Position numbers and translations under genes: made by a program. Below, piece by piece: positions 39,523 through 51,480 of a stretch of DNA of 64,000 nucleotides (positions are counted from its first letter, which is position 1; the number at the start of each line of letters is the position of its first letter). Below the pieces are notes generated by a model. It saw only the letters and a program-made list of their open reading frames with translations, was not told the origin of the DNA and made no database searches. This DNA is from Lanius collurio (Eukaryota > Chordata > Aves > Passeriformes > Laniidae): contig JACBWW010000017.1 of NCBI GenBank assembly GCA_020086605.1, forward strand, positions 13,579,245-13,643,244, in the 5' to 3' direction.

Positions 39523-42500
39523 CTTGAAGGGATTGGATTAGATACTCTGACTTCTAAAATTGTTTAATGCATTTTTTTCTGTTTTTCATTCAGTGGAAAA
39601 TGAGCATAAAGAATGACAGCCTTAGGAACCTCATATTAACCTCAGCCCCTGACAATGACATCATCCTGTCTGTGTGCCCAGATGAGGTCAATTCTACTGA
39701 TGGAAAAAGAAACAGAAAATTTGTGAAACAGAAATTGTGAATACTTTTTGATACAGAGTTTGCCTGGAACATTTTAAACACAAAAGATATACTAATTTTT
39801 TTTTTTTTTAAGTGTTACTCCATATTTGGTATGCAAGTACATGTCTCATGACAAGCAAACTGTGTTATCAACCTGGGAGGTGCACTCCTTTATCACACAA
39901 GTGTCCTAACAAACAGGACTGAAGGACACAGATAAGGAGCAAAAGCTGACCCATTATTGCCTATGTGGACATCACAGCTAATAAAAGCAACAGAGCAGCT
40001 CTTCAACCTGCAGAAGCCAGGGCTTGGCAGAGACACATCTCCCTGCTGCACCAGAGGAATTTGCTGATTAGACACCCAAGGTCTAATCAGTAAACTGAGT
40101 GCTGATGGGTCGTTCCAAGAAGCTGGGGGTAAATTCATTTGTGACAATCTCTGTGATAAGAGCAAAGCAGTCCCTATTCTCAGCCTCATTAGGGATAAAA
40201 CTTGTAATGGGAAAATAACGGGAAAGGTGGTGAGATACTGTCAAACCCCTGCCAAGGTAAAAGCCAAATGTCATTTCTTAGACAATGCTGCTGTATTAAA
40301 CAGGAACAGTATCAGAGTGCATTATGCAAGAGAGGAGCAGGATGGACAGTTTGACAGTAATTCAGTTACTTTGGACAGGCAGATCCCTGCCAGTTTTTCT
40401 GGAGACCTAGTATTTTGCTAATCAATAGGAAACACCAGTGAATGAACCTCTGAATCACAGACCAAACTCAAAACCTCGATTGAAGACATCTACCAGTTAC
40501 ACTGAATGGCTGTGGTGGGCAGTGCTCTCAGGGGTTCCCTGGGGCTGCTGTGGGAGGGAGAGGATGAGGGAGTGTAGCTAAGAGAGGTTTGGAACAAGGC
40601 TGTTTTCTTCTTTCTTGAGATATGTGGGGGTTAAGAGAGAAGAGACAGTGATGCTCTCACATTCCCACTTAGGAAAGATCAGTCTGGTACAGCCCTAGCC
40701 CTTTCCCAGCAGTGATTGCACATATATGTAATATATAACATGCTCAATATGCTTTCTGGAGACTTCTTCATCAACACAGAAAAGTAGCCACAACACAGTC
40801 AAGCTTGGAAAGTATGTGAGAAACCATTTTAAACCCAAGAGGAAGGGCATCAGAGGACATACCAAAGTGAATTCAGCCATGGCATTCTTCAAAATGCGTT
40901 CAGGGCTCTGTTGTGCCTGTAAACAGAGGATCACACTTTTGCAGAGTGAGAATATTCCCAGCCAGACATTCGGAGTCTGCTGCAAGCTCTGAGGCAGAGC
41001 TGGATCATCCATCAGCAGAAACACTGAGCTTCATCTATTTGCAAAAAAAATCCCAAAACCCAACCTGTGTCTGACATCAACAGGAGAATACAGGTGGCTT
41101 TATTAGTTACAACCTGTTAAAAACAATCAGCTTTTAAAAACGAAGCCATGATTTGGAGAGTGCAAAGATAGCCCTTCAGAAACAAATTGTTCTACCCTTT
41201 GCTCCCCTTGAAGGAAGGTGTCTGGCAGCTTGCCACACCTGGCGTCCCACAGCCCCCTCTCTGGAGAACATGGTGCTGCAGAGATAAAGAAGCTCTTACA
41301 GCAACTGTCGCTTCCCTCCCAGATAAGGATGACTTATAACTCACTCAGCAGGTCCCTCTTTTTTGGAAGTGCCATTTTTTAAGGGCTTACAGTTAACCAA
41401 GTCTGATGGAGGAAAATATTGTTTCTCTGGGAGTGGCAACCATCTGAGAAAGCTGGTGGCCCAGATGAATCAATTAGTCCTCATCAGCCTGTCCCCAGAG
41501 CAGTATATCAGCAGAGGTCACCATGCTCTGAACAACAGCCCACTTTTTCCAGAGTGGGAACCACCATGCACTGGTACCCAGGGCACTTTTAGAGAATGGG
41601 TTCCCAGCCATCCACCAGTGCCATGACTAACCTGCCAGCAAGAGAGACTGCCCAGACTGCTAAACCCTAATGTGAGATTGTTTTAATGGGTGCCTTGGTC
41701 TGATTTTTACTGAAAGCTAAACATTCCAACGGGCAGGATGGGCAAGGCTCAGCTGGAGGAATGTCAGCTGTCAGCAGCCGTAGGCAGAGTGCTTTCAGCA
41801 GAAGGCAGTGCAAAAGCATCCTTACCCCAGTGCCTGCCGCTGGAGCCTGGTACTGAAGAGAAGCAGCAGCTGAGCTGCTGTCGCTGATGTCTCCCCAAAG
41901 GTGTGCCCCATCCAGCAGCACGGCTGCTCTTGGTGCCCTCAGCTGCTGTGCTCCAGCACTGCTGCTAATGCACATGACAGAGGAAGTTCATGCACCCGGA
42001 GGAATCCCAGCAGCAAAGGCCAGGGCTGGGGATGCCTGTCAGGAGGAAAGCAGCGCTTTTCCTGTTGCTGCAGAAAGCTTTTCTGCAGGAAAATCCCTCA
42101 GGGAAGCAAATCCAAAATCTAAAGGCATAAAAGCAAAGTGGGTTTGGCTACCATAAGGCAGTGTCTAATGCATCTGGTGAAGGCAGCAGGAGGGTTTGGC
42201 TGCAGGGGCGCTACCGAGGGGCCTCGGCTCTCCCGCTGCACCGGTCCAGGCACAGTCACTGCCGAGCCAGGAGAGACAGGAGCAAGCACACAGTTCCCTG
42301 TGTGTCAGCAAAGGGAAACAATAGTCAGATTAAACTCTGCAGACTTCAGTCAGCACCTGCTGCTTATGCCAAGAATTTCAGGCTGCAGGTAGAGGTTGTA
42401 TAGATGTTTACATGCAGCATTTGAAATGAGTTCCTGTGACTCATCATAATACAAATATTTTTCTATCTGAATGCAGGCATATAAAGATTACCTTCAGAAC

Positions 42501-44482
42501 ACCAGCCACATTTAACTACTGCCATGTTGTAAATATCAATAATTAAATAGTAACCATTCTGAAGATCACAGGAGACAGCAGACTATACTTACGATGCTGT
42601 GAGAAAAGGGTATTTTTCTCTAATAGCTCTGAGAATTTCTTAGAAAACCATCTCTAAGATGGTCAAACTCTAGAAAAACACGAGAGTGCATATTTTCCAT
42701 AATCTAACTAGAAATGCCTCAGCTTTCAAGCAAAAGCAATATAGAAGATTAAACCAACTTTAAAATTAAAAATTCCATTAAGATAAAAATCTTCATGGAA
42801 TGGCACTTTCATACTGCACATACATGCTCTCTCCTGATTTATCCATCCCCATTTCCTACCCAAAAAACTTTGATCTGCCAGCCCCACAAAGGCAGTAGCA
42901 TAAGAGGAGAGCAGCAGATTCTGTCTGCCCTTCACATCATCAGGAAAACTGAACGCTGCCTTCTACCTTTCAGCTACTGATGTGCACACACTGCAGAAAG
43001 TCAGCCTGGCTTTCCAGAATACAGGTTATGTTTAAAAGGATTGCAATGAAAAAATGTCAGTTGTAAGCTGAGCAAATAGTCTATGGTATTTATTAAAAAG
43101 ATAACAGGCCACCCCACAACTGGCAGCTTCAGCTACAGCTTTAATACTGCTTGTTTTACAGAACAGAAGGAGAATTGAGAAATGTTACTGAAACAAAAAA
43201 CCAGGCAGGCCACGATTTAAAGGCAGATTAGGTAGCTATGTTATGATCTATATGAAATGAGCTGCTGATATCACCCTACTTTGAAGGCAGTAGATACTCC
43301 CATTAGAAAAATCTCCATCAGTGGTATTGTTTTTCTTACCGGAGGCAATTCAGTCCCAAGCCTCCAGCTGTTCCCAGAAATGGTTCTTCCGTGCAGCTCA
43401 TGGACAGACAGGAATGTGGATGCCCAACCTGCACTCCTCAAGTGCCATACCCACTCCACAGGCAGGCAGAGGAATTCACCTTCCTGGAGCCTCAGGAACA
43501 CTTCTAACCATGCAGCAGCTCTCTTTGGTAGAAGAGCTGCACCAGCATGTGCTGACATGGCACTGCATATAATTACAACAATGTTGGTAATACACCCCCA
43601 GTCATGGTCTTATTGCAGGATCAAGGAGGTTTTTTTTTCATTTTACCACTGTGGATTAGAAATCAAAAATCCCCATATTCCAGAAGTGGGGTTTCCCCAC
43701 GGGGATTTATTTCTATGTATCCATATACATGTTCTAGAATAAAAATATTAGTGACTGATAAATTTCCCTAAGCTTTTTGGAAATATAATGTAAAAAAAAA
43801 AATGTCTGAGTAAAGGTGAGAGAAAGGATTGGAGGAAGAAGAAGAGGAGGCAAAGGGCGGGTCTGTTTACTGCTCTCCAAACAAAGAAATTTTGGAGCTG
43901 TGTCTTTAAAGTAAGGTTTTCATGGGATGCAGACATCCCTTTCACATATGCTTTATCAGTTCCAGGAAAGCTGATGAGACTCTCTGTCTGAGAAAGCAGG
44001 TGGCTCTGCTCCATCCAGCTCTTTGAAATCACCTAATGAGATCATTTCATCCAGGAGACAACTGAAAAGCCCACACTGCACAGCAGCCGCAGCACAGCAG
44101 AGCAGTTGGAGAGTGAAGGGCATTCAAGGTTTCAAAACCACATCCTCCCTCATCTCGACATAATCAGATCAGTGGTGAGGTGGTGTCTGCTATGTCAGCT
44201 ATGTCAGCTATGAAGACAGAGTGACCAGTCTGTGGGCCAGCAGCCGGTCGGTGAAACGGGGGGCACTGCAGTCCTGGAGAGAAAGTGATGAACCTTCATT
44301 TCCACTGCCGTCTGCTCTGTGACAGATAAAAACTAGACTTCACTGCCAAATTTGTCAGGTGATAAATTCAGGTTGCTTTAAGGTAGGAAATCTGGAAAAT
44401 GCCTATGGATGTTGTCAGCTCTGAGTGCACGGGGGGGACCCTGGCAATGCTCCTCTTGTTCAACAGGAGCAATTGAGCAAGT
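39523..44482. other. Intergenic, no gene seen
   Basis: No coding feature is supported. Somewhat GC-richer patches near 41830-42290 carry only low-complexity frames. A T-rich run occurs near 39798-39811. Confidence 0.5.
44189..44215. repeat. 9-bp tandem repeat, about three copies
   Basis: GCTATGTCA is repeated twice exactly and followed by a third partial copy, GCTATGAAG. Confidence 0.8.
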
Positions 44483-44612
44483 ATAGAATCATGGAATCAT
44501 ACAGGTTGGAAAAGACCTTTAAGATCATCAAGTCCAACTGTTAAATGTAACACTGCCAAACCCAATACTAAACGTCCCTCAGAGCCCGATCTACACATCT
44601 TTTAAATACCTC
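44483..44612 (-). mobile_element. CR1 LINE 3' end fragment
   Basis: The plus strand shows the reversed CR1 3' end: TAGAATCATGGAATCATACA, GGTTGGAAAAGACC, ATCATCAAGTCCAAC, and so on. Only about 130 bp of 3' UTR remains. It sits head-to-head with a separate plus-strand CR1 starting about 200 bp away. Confidence 0.9.
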
Positions 44613-44809
44613 ACTGTATTTTGGAAGTGTACAAGCCAAGCAGAGACCTTACTCTAAATGACCTTAAAATTCATGTAGTGTCCTACAGCAAATGTCATCC
44701 CTACGGTGTCAGGAGATCTGTTTTTTTTCAGACACTGATCTTTTTATGCCCTTAAAGAAACAGCCTGTCTAGTTCCTCAGCCTGGCAGCATTTCTCCAGT
44801 ACATGTCTG

Positions 44810-45373
44810 TACCAAAAGCAGTGTGGGCAGCAGGTCAAGGCAGTTGTTTCTTCTCTGCTCTTGTGAGACCTCATCTGTGGGATTCCCAGCACAGGAAGGA
44901 CATTGGCTTGTTGGAGCAAGTCCAGATGAGGGCCACCACTTGATCATGAGGCTGGAGCACATCTGCTGTGAGGAAAGGCTGGGAGAATTGTGATTGTTTA
45001 GCCTGGAGAAGAGAAGGCTCCAGGGTGACCTAATTGTGGCCATCCAGTACCTGAAGGGAGCCTACAAGAAAGATGGAGAGAGAATTTTTACAATGGCATG
45101 TAGTGACAGGACAAGGGGCAATGGCTTCAAACTAAAAGAGAGTAGGCTTAAATTAAATATTAGGAAGAAATTCTTGTCTGTGAGATTTGTGAGGCACGAA
45201 AAAGGTTGCCCAGGGAAGATGGGATGCCCCATTCCTGGAAGTGTTCAAGGCCAAGTTGGATGGGGCTCTGACCAACTTGGTTTAATGGAAGGTGTCCCTC
45301 ACCACAGCAGGGGGGTTTGAACTTGATGGTCTTTGGGTACCTTCCAACGCAAACCATGCTATGATTGTATGAT
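44810..45373 (+). mobile_element. CR1 LINE, 3' part
   Basis: Contains the ORF2 C-terminus ([13 protein letters not shown], then a block reading LNIRKKFLSVRFV in the same frame) and a complete 3' UTR with GTTCAAGGCCAAGTTGGATG, GATGGTCTTTGGGTACC and the terminal CCATGCTATGATTGTATGAT. Frames are broken. The copy belongs to a different CR1 subfamily from the 26284 copy, judging by 3' UTR wording. Confidence 0.92.
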
Positions 45374-48300
45374 CTCCCTGGTTATGGGAAGACAGTTGGA
45401 GTTCAAATTCTTTTCCTAGTTCATCTCATCCTACTCAGAAAGGAGAGAGTGTCATTGCTGGTAAGACAAATTCAGAATTCATGTACTGGATTTACAGCCC
45501 TTCCTTGGTGTCAGGCTTTGGCTGGACAGGAGATAGGGGAAAGGTCTTCTGTTGTCATTCATCAGTAGATGACTTAGGGCATAAGCAGAGCTCTTGACAT
45601 ATCTGTCTTCTGTCTCCTCAGATTTACAGCAGGACTGTGGGGTTTGGAGAGCTGATTTTTGCCAGCAGCTATTGCTTTTCCTGGCTGTCCGTAAGTGATT
45701 ATCCAGGGCACAGAGGAGTTTGAGCTGGGAAATGCATCCCTCAGGCACTGGTGAACATATTTAAAGCATGAGATACTGGGTTAAATAGAGGGGGCTTTAT
45801 ACAGTAGCTGTTTCCTACTGTGTCACAAAACACCAAGAGAACACAAATACCAATTGTCTAAGTCAGAGTTTAGCTTGCTGTGCTGCAATAAGATACTAAT
45901 TTACTTGGTTTTGATGAGGATAATTCCTTTTCTTGTTACACAGACGGTGTAGGATTTACACTCACCTGAGGATAAGCAAGTTTAGAAATGCTGAGTAACT
46001 GGGTGGAGCAGAAAGTTCTTGAAGATAGAGAACAACAGAGACCTAGGACAGCCAGCCAGGTCATTAAGCCTCATCCCCTGCTGTCCCACAGCCCAGATGG
46101 TGTCATTACTTCCAGATGCCAGCCCCTTTTCTTTGGCAAAATAGCAAAGCATTTGATTGTGAAAATCATAGAGAGCTTATTGCAAAATCTCAGTGTCTGA
46201 GAGGTAAAAGGTTTCTGACTGAAATGTACTCTGTGTATGTCCTGTCTGAATGCCAGTTTGTGGGCTGGTACCACTCTTTCAATAGATACATCTCTTTTTT
46301 CTCAGTGTTTTCCCTTTGTGTGTATCAGCAGGCAGGGACAGTAGTTTGCTGGACTTGACATGTCCCTGAGATTTGCTAACAGAGCTCTCCAAGGAGTCCA
46401 TGCACCTGTCTCTCAAATGGCAGAGCACCCTTGCTCTCCTGTCCATTATGATGGGACAAAATCTGTGTCTCCCTGATGAAATGGCCCCATTGGGGAAAGA
46501 GAGCGAGCCAGAAGAAGGTCAGTATAGGCATATGAACCTGCACAGTGGCTGAGGCACTTTCCTTCTTCCCATCACTCAAGTTTAAAGTGAGAAATGAGTA
46601 AGTTTTCCATTTTGATGTCTTCTTGTTGTCATTGTCATCACAAAATATGCTGTGTTTAAAAGAGATTCATACAAATATTTCATTAACATGCTTTCAACAT
46701 CACTGCATATTGTCCCAGTATGAAGAAATAATGTCAGGGCTCTGTTTAGAGCAGAATTTTCTCTTGTGGGACATCTACTCTTCATTTGGGTCCTACAGAG
46801 AATCCATCCCAACTAAAACCTCCCTTCTATTTCAAGAACAGCACCTGAGCTATCTTTTAAAGGATGTAGTGATTCCATTCCTGAACTTTGTCCCCATGTC
46901 ATTGTGGGGACAATCCTCTGATCCCACTGTGGCAGCAGGCAGGTGCAAAAGGGCAGCCTGGCTGGGGAGGCACTAAGGGTTGGCACAAGTTTTTGTTGTT
47001 CCTGTCCTGCAAAGCTCCCCAAAGGCTCAAGGACATTCTTTAAATTCCTTTCTCCCAGTGCAGTTGTTTGATAACCCATAAATAGCTCCTTTTCAAACAC
47101 AATGCTGAAAGCCCCAAGTAATGAGCCAAGAGTGAAAATGTTTCAGTATTTAAACACTTTATTGAACTTGTGGAGGCAAAAATCTTCAGTGCTCTGTTCA
47201 GATTTTAAATAAAGAAACAAAACCAAAAACATATTCAAGAAAGGCTCTTTCATTCCCAAGGTTCCCATAAACCAGGGCTATTTTCCTTCAATCATCACAA
47301 ATAAACCTACAGAGCACAAAAGATCGTGAAAATAGAAGAATGAGCTGAGCTGCAGCCTCTCTATGGGCTTTCACAAAGTAATCTTGGAGATCATTGCCAG
47401 GGTCGTCACAATCAGATACCTAAATATAGAACTATGCATACTGACCATGGCTGAATTGCCAGGAGCCTTTACATTCAGAGCTGGAATATGACCAACAATT
47501 TCTAAAAAAACCTTTGTGATGTCTAATTTTGGGCACTAAAAAGCAAACCCATTTCAGAACACAAGTTTCTTATGGAAATATTGAGGTTTATTTCAAGTGG
47601 CATTCATGGGATTGCTTTCTTCCATTGCTGTGAAGGCAAGACCAGGGAGCAGTGACCCTGAGCTTTCTTGGTATTAACACCATACAATATTACCTTATAA
47701 ATATCATACCAAGCCATCCAATAGAACATGGTTATCTCACTCTGATCATTCAGTATATCTGCCCAGCAACATGAAGTCAATTTTTTGACTTAAAGGCAAA
47801 GCAGTGCTTTTGGAGGAAGCACTTTCCAAAGGGAAAGAAAAAATGTTTTGTCCTGAAGCCTTTTCACCCGTGCCAGCATGTGTTGTGTTTACTGCCCCAC
47901 TCAGCACAAGTCCTGCCATGGTCACTGGGATGCCCTTCTGCTGTGCTTGCCTGTGCAATGCTGTGTTTCTGAACTCCGTGCCACAGGTCAGCATTATTAG
48001 CAGTAATTTAATGTCACTAGATGGTAATCCATGGACTATAACAGATTAAAATACCTGTCATCAGCTTGGCTGGGGAATGTAGAAATGCTGTCTGGTCATT
48101 TTATCCTGCCAAATCTAAGCCTTCTGTAACACAATTAACATTTCACATTAAATGTGAAGTATCAGGGACACTTATTTACCTACTAACCTAGCCTCACTCT
48201 GAAGCATGTGTTTACCTTTCCAGCTGTGAGTGTTCCTTTTAAATGACACTACCTCTTTTATTAGTTTCAGTACAGACTAAATTGCCACAGGAAACTAGGG

Positions 48301-50551
48301 TTTCCAGGAGAAATACCTTCCCATTCCCTGCTCTCTGCATCCCATCTATCCTGGACTGCAGACGTATTGCACTCATTTTGGTGATAGCTGCTATAAATAT
48401 TAAGAGGCCTGTGAGGCTGGGAATATCCAGCAGAAAGCAGCCATGATAATAAGCCATGATAATAAGTCATGATTAAAGTTTTAGAAATGCCTCACAGCTT
48501 TTCAGTTAATGTGTCTTTGCTGAGGAGATAATAATGAGGAGCAGAAAACTCACTTCCAGACTGGCCTCTCTCACACAGTCTTGCACTGACAGGTGGTGGC
48601 TGAAGGTGCAATTAGGTCTTGTGGTTGTTTGGCTCCCTGTCTCCAGGCATGGTATTAATCTCTGCAGCCCACTGAAATGCAGCCTAGGAATTCACTGATG
48701 GGATATTCCCATCCTCACTTTGCAGAAAAAGGTATCATCTGTCACCCCTGCTCACAATGCTGCCATCACTCCCAGTCAGGGAGAGGTTTGTGCCTCGCTG
48801 AGGTCTCTGCTCCCGCTTGCCCCAGCAGTGCTGTGCAGTCACAGACTGACATGGAGGAGCTTGGTCTTCTCCTGGACTGGCTCTGTCTCCTGGTGCTCCC
48901 CTAATAAAATGACTTCTTGTTTTAAGATATTGTCTCTTGAGTTTTCCTCCAGTTTTAGGAAATTAGATTTGTTTTTCAGCTTGATCTGTATCTCTGAGAA
49001 TTTGACCAGCTTCTCAGTCAAATGCAAGACCAAATATAATGACATTTTTCTTCCTTCTGTGGGGTGTAGATCAAATTTTTTCCAAACATCTTTCTACTTT
49101 TAGTAGTAGAATTTTAATCATTCACTCACACATCATTAAGGATATAAAAATGGCCAGGAGCTGTGAAAGATGTGGCCACCAAATATTTGAGAAAGATCTT
49201 CAGCTGGTGCAAATGTAATTTCTCCAGCTGGACAGAGAGTGATGCAGCTGTAGAGCAGCTGGGCAACCAACCCTCATTTCCTAGGCCATGGGGACCTGGC
49301 ACAGTGTGTGTCACAGTGACAGGCTGGAAAGGGCAGCAGTAGAGGCATCCTCAGCCACACAAATCCAGAGTTTAGACAAACCCGGGGTCACCCCACTTTG
49401 AAGGAATGCCAAGAACTACTTCTAATACAGAAAAAGGGGTGCACCTTTATGCCCTTTGCAACATTAAGCCTGTAAACATGAGAAAACTGCAGGTCCTTTT
49501 ACAAGCAAGAGGACAGACAAACTCCAAAAAGACAATAAGTGCTTCCCTGTTGCTGAACTGTGTTTCTCAGGAGGTGGCCCTCTGGCAGAGCTGGGATCTC
49601 CTGGGCAGCTCATCACAGTTTTACCTGTTCCTAAGCAAGGCAAATGAAAGGGAGGCTGGTTTAGCCTCCCTTCTGCTTCCTGCTCCCAGGGAGTATCTTG
49701 TGGTACTCACACTTAAGAGCCAAATAAGAACTCAGATTAATCTATAAAATGATACTAAGGACTTGAAGACAAAATATACATTTTCCTTTCTTCTGGGATA
49801 AAATGTAGTGTTACATCTTCATAAGTAAGACTGGCTCTAGTATAGCAGTCAGCAATAGACTAGGCTAACACACATGCTGGCAACTGTTTGACTACCAGTC
49901 AAGAAAGGGAATCCCCTCCAGGCCAATGTGGAAATGATGGGTGAAGAGAGAGTATCTTTGCAGCGGTGATATTAATAGCTCATTTGCAAATTTTTACTCA
50001 AATCTACTCACTTCAAAAGCTCAGCTTGGGGACCAAGAGAGATATTTTTCAACAAAACATTAGTCTCAATTAACTAAATGTAACCAAGATAAATGAGCTG
50101 AAAAAAACAGAAGCAGATAAAACTGGTGAGGCTATTAAATGTATAAAAGGAAGATGCTGAAGCTTGGAAGGTATCCGAATACAATCCTGCAAGTATTCCA
50201 AGGCAGGGTCAGCAAGGGATAACAAGGCAGTCCCAGGCCTGAAATGCTGAGTGGCCAGACGGTATTAACACAGTCAGTCAAACAGCAGCACAGCCCACAG
50301 CAAACACTGTGCACTGAGGTGGGGAAGAATTTTAATGAGCAATTTCAGTCTCATACATGCTATGAAAAAAGGACTTGGCATTGTTCCCAATAACAGTGCC
50401 CTCCAGATTAGAGACTAAATCACAGCATCCTCAGGGGAGGATGAAAAGAGATAGCAATAGAGTGTCTTTCTTTTTTTTCTTGATCCTGATGTACAAATAG
50501 CAATGTGTGCATGCATAAGAGCAGTGTTGGAGTACACTGAGCGAGTTGAAG
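45374..50551. other. Intergenic, no gene seen
   Basis: No supported gene. Frames at 46623-46976, 48720-49103 and 49406-49747 have no recognisable domain and no splice context. Confidence 0.5.
48439..48473. repeat. 13-bp tandem repeat
   Basis: AGCCATGATAATA occurs twice in tandem, followed by a partial third copy AGTCATGAT. Confidence 0.8.
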
Positions 50552-50590
50552 AATAAAATAAAATAAAATAAAATAAAATAAAATAAAATA
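50552..50590. repeat. (AAATA)n microsatellite
   Basis: About eight AAATA units in tandem, uninterrupted. Likely polymorphic in length. Confidence 0.95.
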
Positions 50591-50984
50591 ACTAAAATAG
50601 AACCAAAATAAAGTAATGCCAGCTGATTTTAAGGCATTAACCCAACATTTTATGAACACTTATAGCAGGTCGTGCACTCTCAGGTAAACAGTAACTTATT
50701 TAGCAAGTAGGGTCCCTTTAAAAGATGATTTTCTGATATCTTCAGAAGGACCAACGCCCCAGTTTTCTCAGATGAGGCAGATGTACCAAAGCAACTAACA
50801 CCTTGTGGGATGACAAGTTCTGCCCTCCAAAACATCACGGAGGAAACGGCATACACGGGGAAGGCAAAAGGAACAAAACGCTCTTTAGGCATCAGGAGGC
50901 ACCAAAAAGCTCAGCTGTCCTCCGCAAAGTATCCGCAATATGTTATCAGCCCAGGGTAAATGAGTCAGATGCTTCCCCCTGGAG
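50591..50984. other. Intergenic, no gene seen
   Basis: AT-rich sequence grading into the CpG island that follows. No gene or repeat recognised. Confidence 0.5.
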
Positions 50985-51480
50985 CCACTGCACCGCAGGC
51001 GGGCAGGGAGCCCGGCAGATGGCTGCTGGGGATGCCTTTCTGGCCGGAAAACCGGGATGAAGAGCCCAGCGAGCCCTGAATGCCACACTCCCGGCCGCAG
51101 CCCGGCCCCAGCCCGGGCCGTGTCCGCTCCGGAGCTGTCTTTGCTTCCCGAGCGCAGCACAGACCGCCGCGCAGCCTGCCTGGCCTCCATCCTGCCTTAG
51201 GCTGCGAGAGTCTGATGAGATAAGCCGGCAAAACTCCTGGAAAAGCCTACTAATTCTGTTGTAAGGCTGAAAGAGCCTGTTATTTCCGCAGCTCTGCACC
51301 ACGCTGTGCCACGCAAGCCCTCCAGGGCTCGAGCAGCATCTCGAGTTTTCGGAGCGATTGTGCTGCCACGGGATTGTGCGCTCGGCCCCCTTTGGAGAGA
51401 AATTCTGCAGCCAAGCTGCGGAGCCGGGGAAGGCCGGTTTGCTTCATCTGTTACTGTCACAGCTTGTAAAAGGACAGATC
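50985..51480. promoter_or_regulatory. Isolated CpG-rich island
   Basis: CpG-dense block, richest at 51040-51200 (CCGGCCGCAGCCCGGCCCCA region, CCGCCGCGCAG), in an AT-rich neighbourhood. Several overlapping minus-strand frames (50885-51302, and 51197-51730 across its edge) are composition-driven and match no family I know. It could be a promoter of an unannotated transcript or a regulatory island about 40 kb upstream of GPR158. A retrogene is not apparent. Confidence 0.4.
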
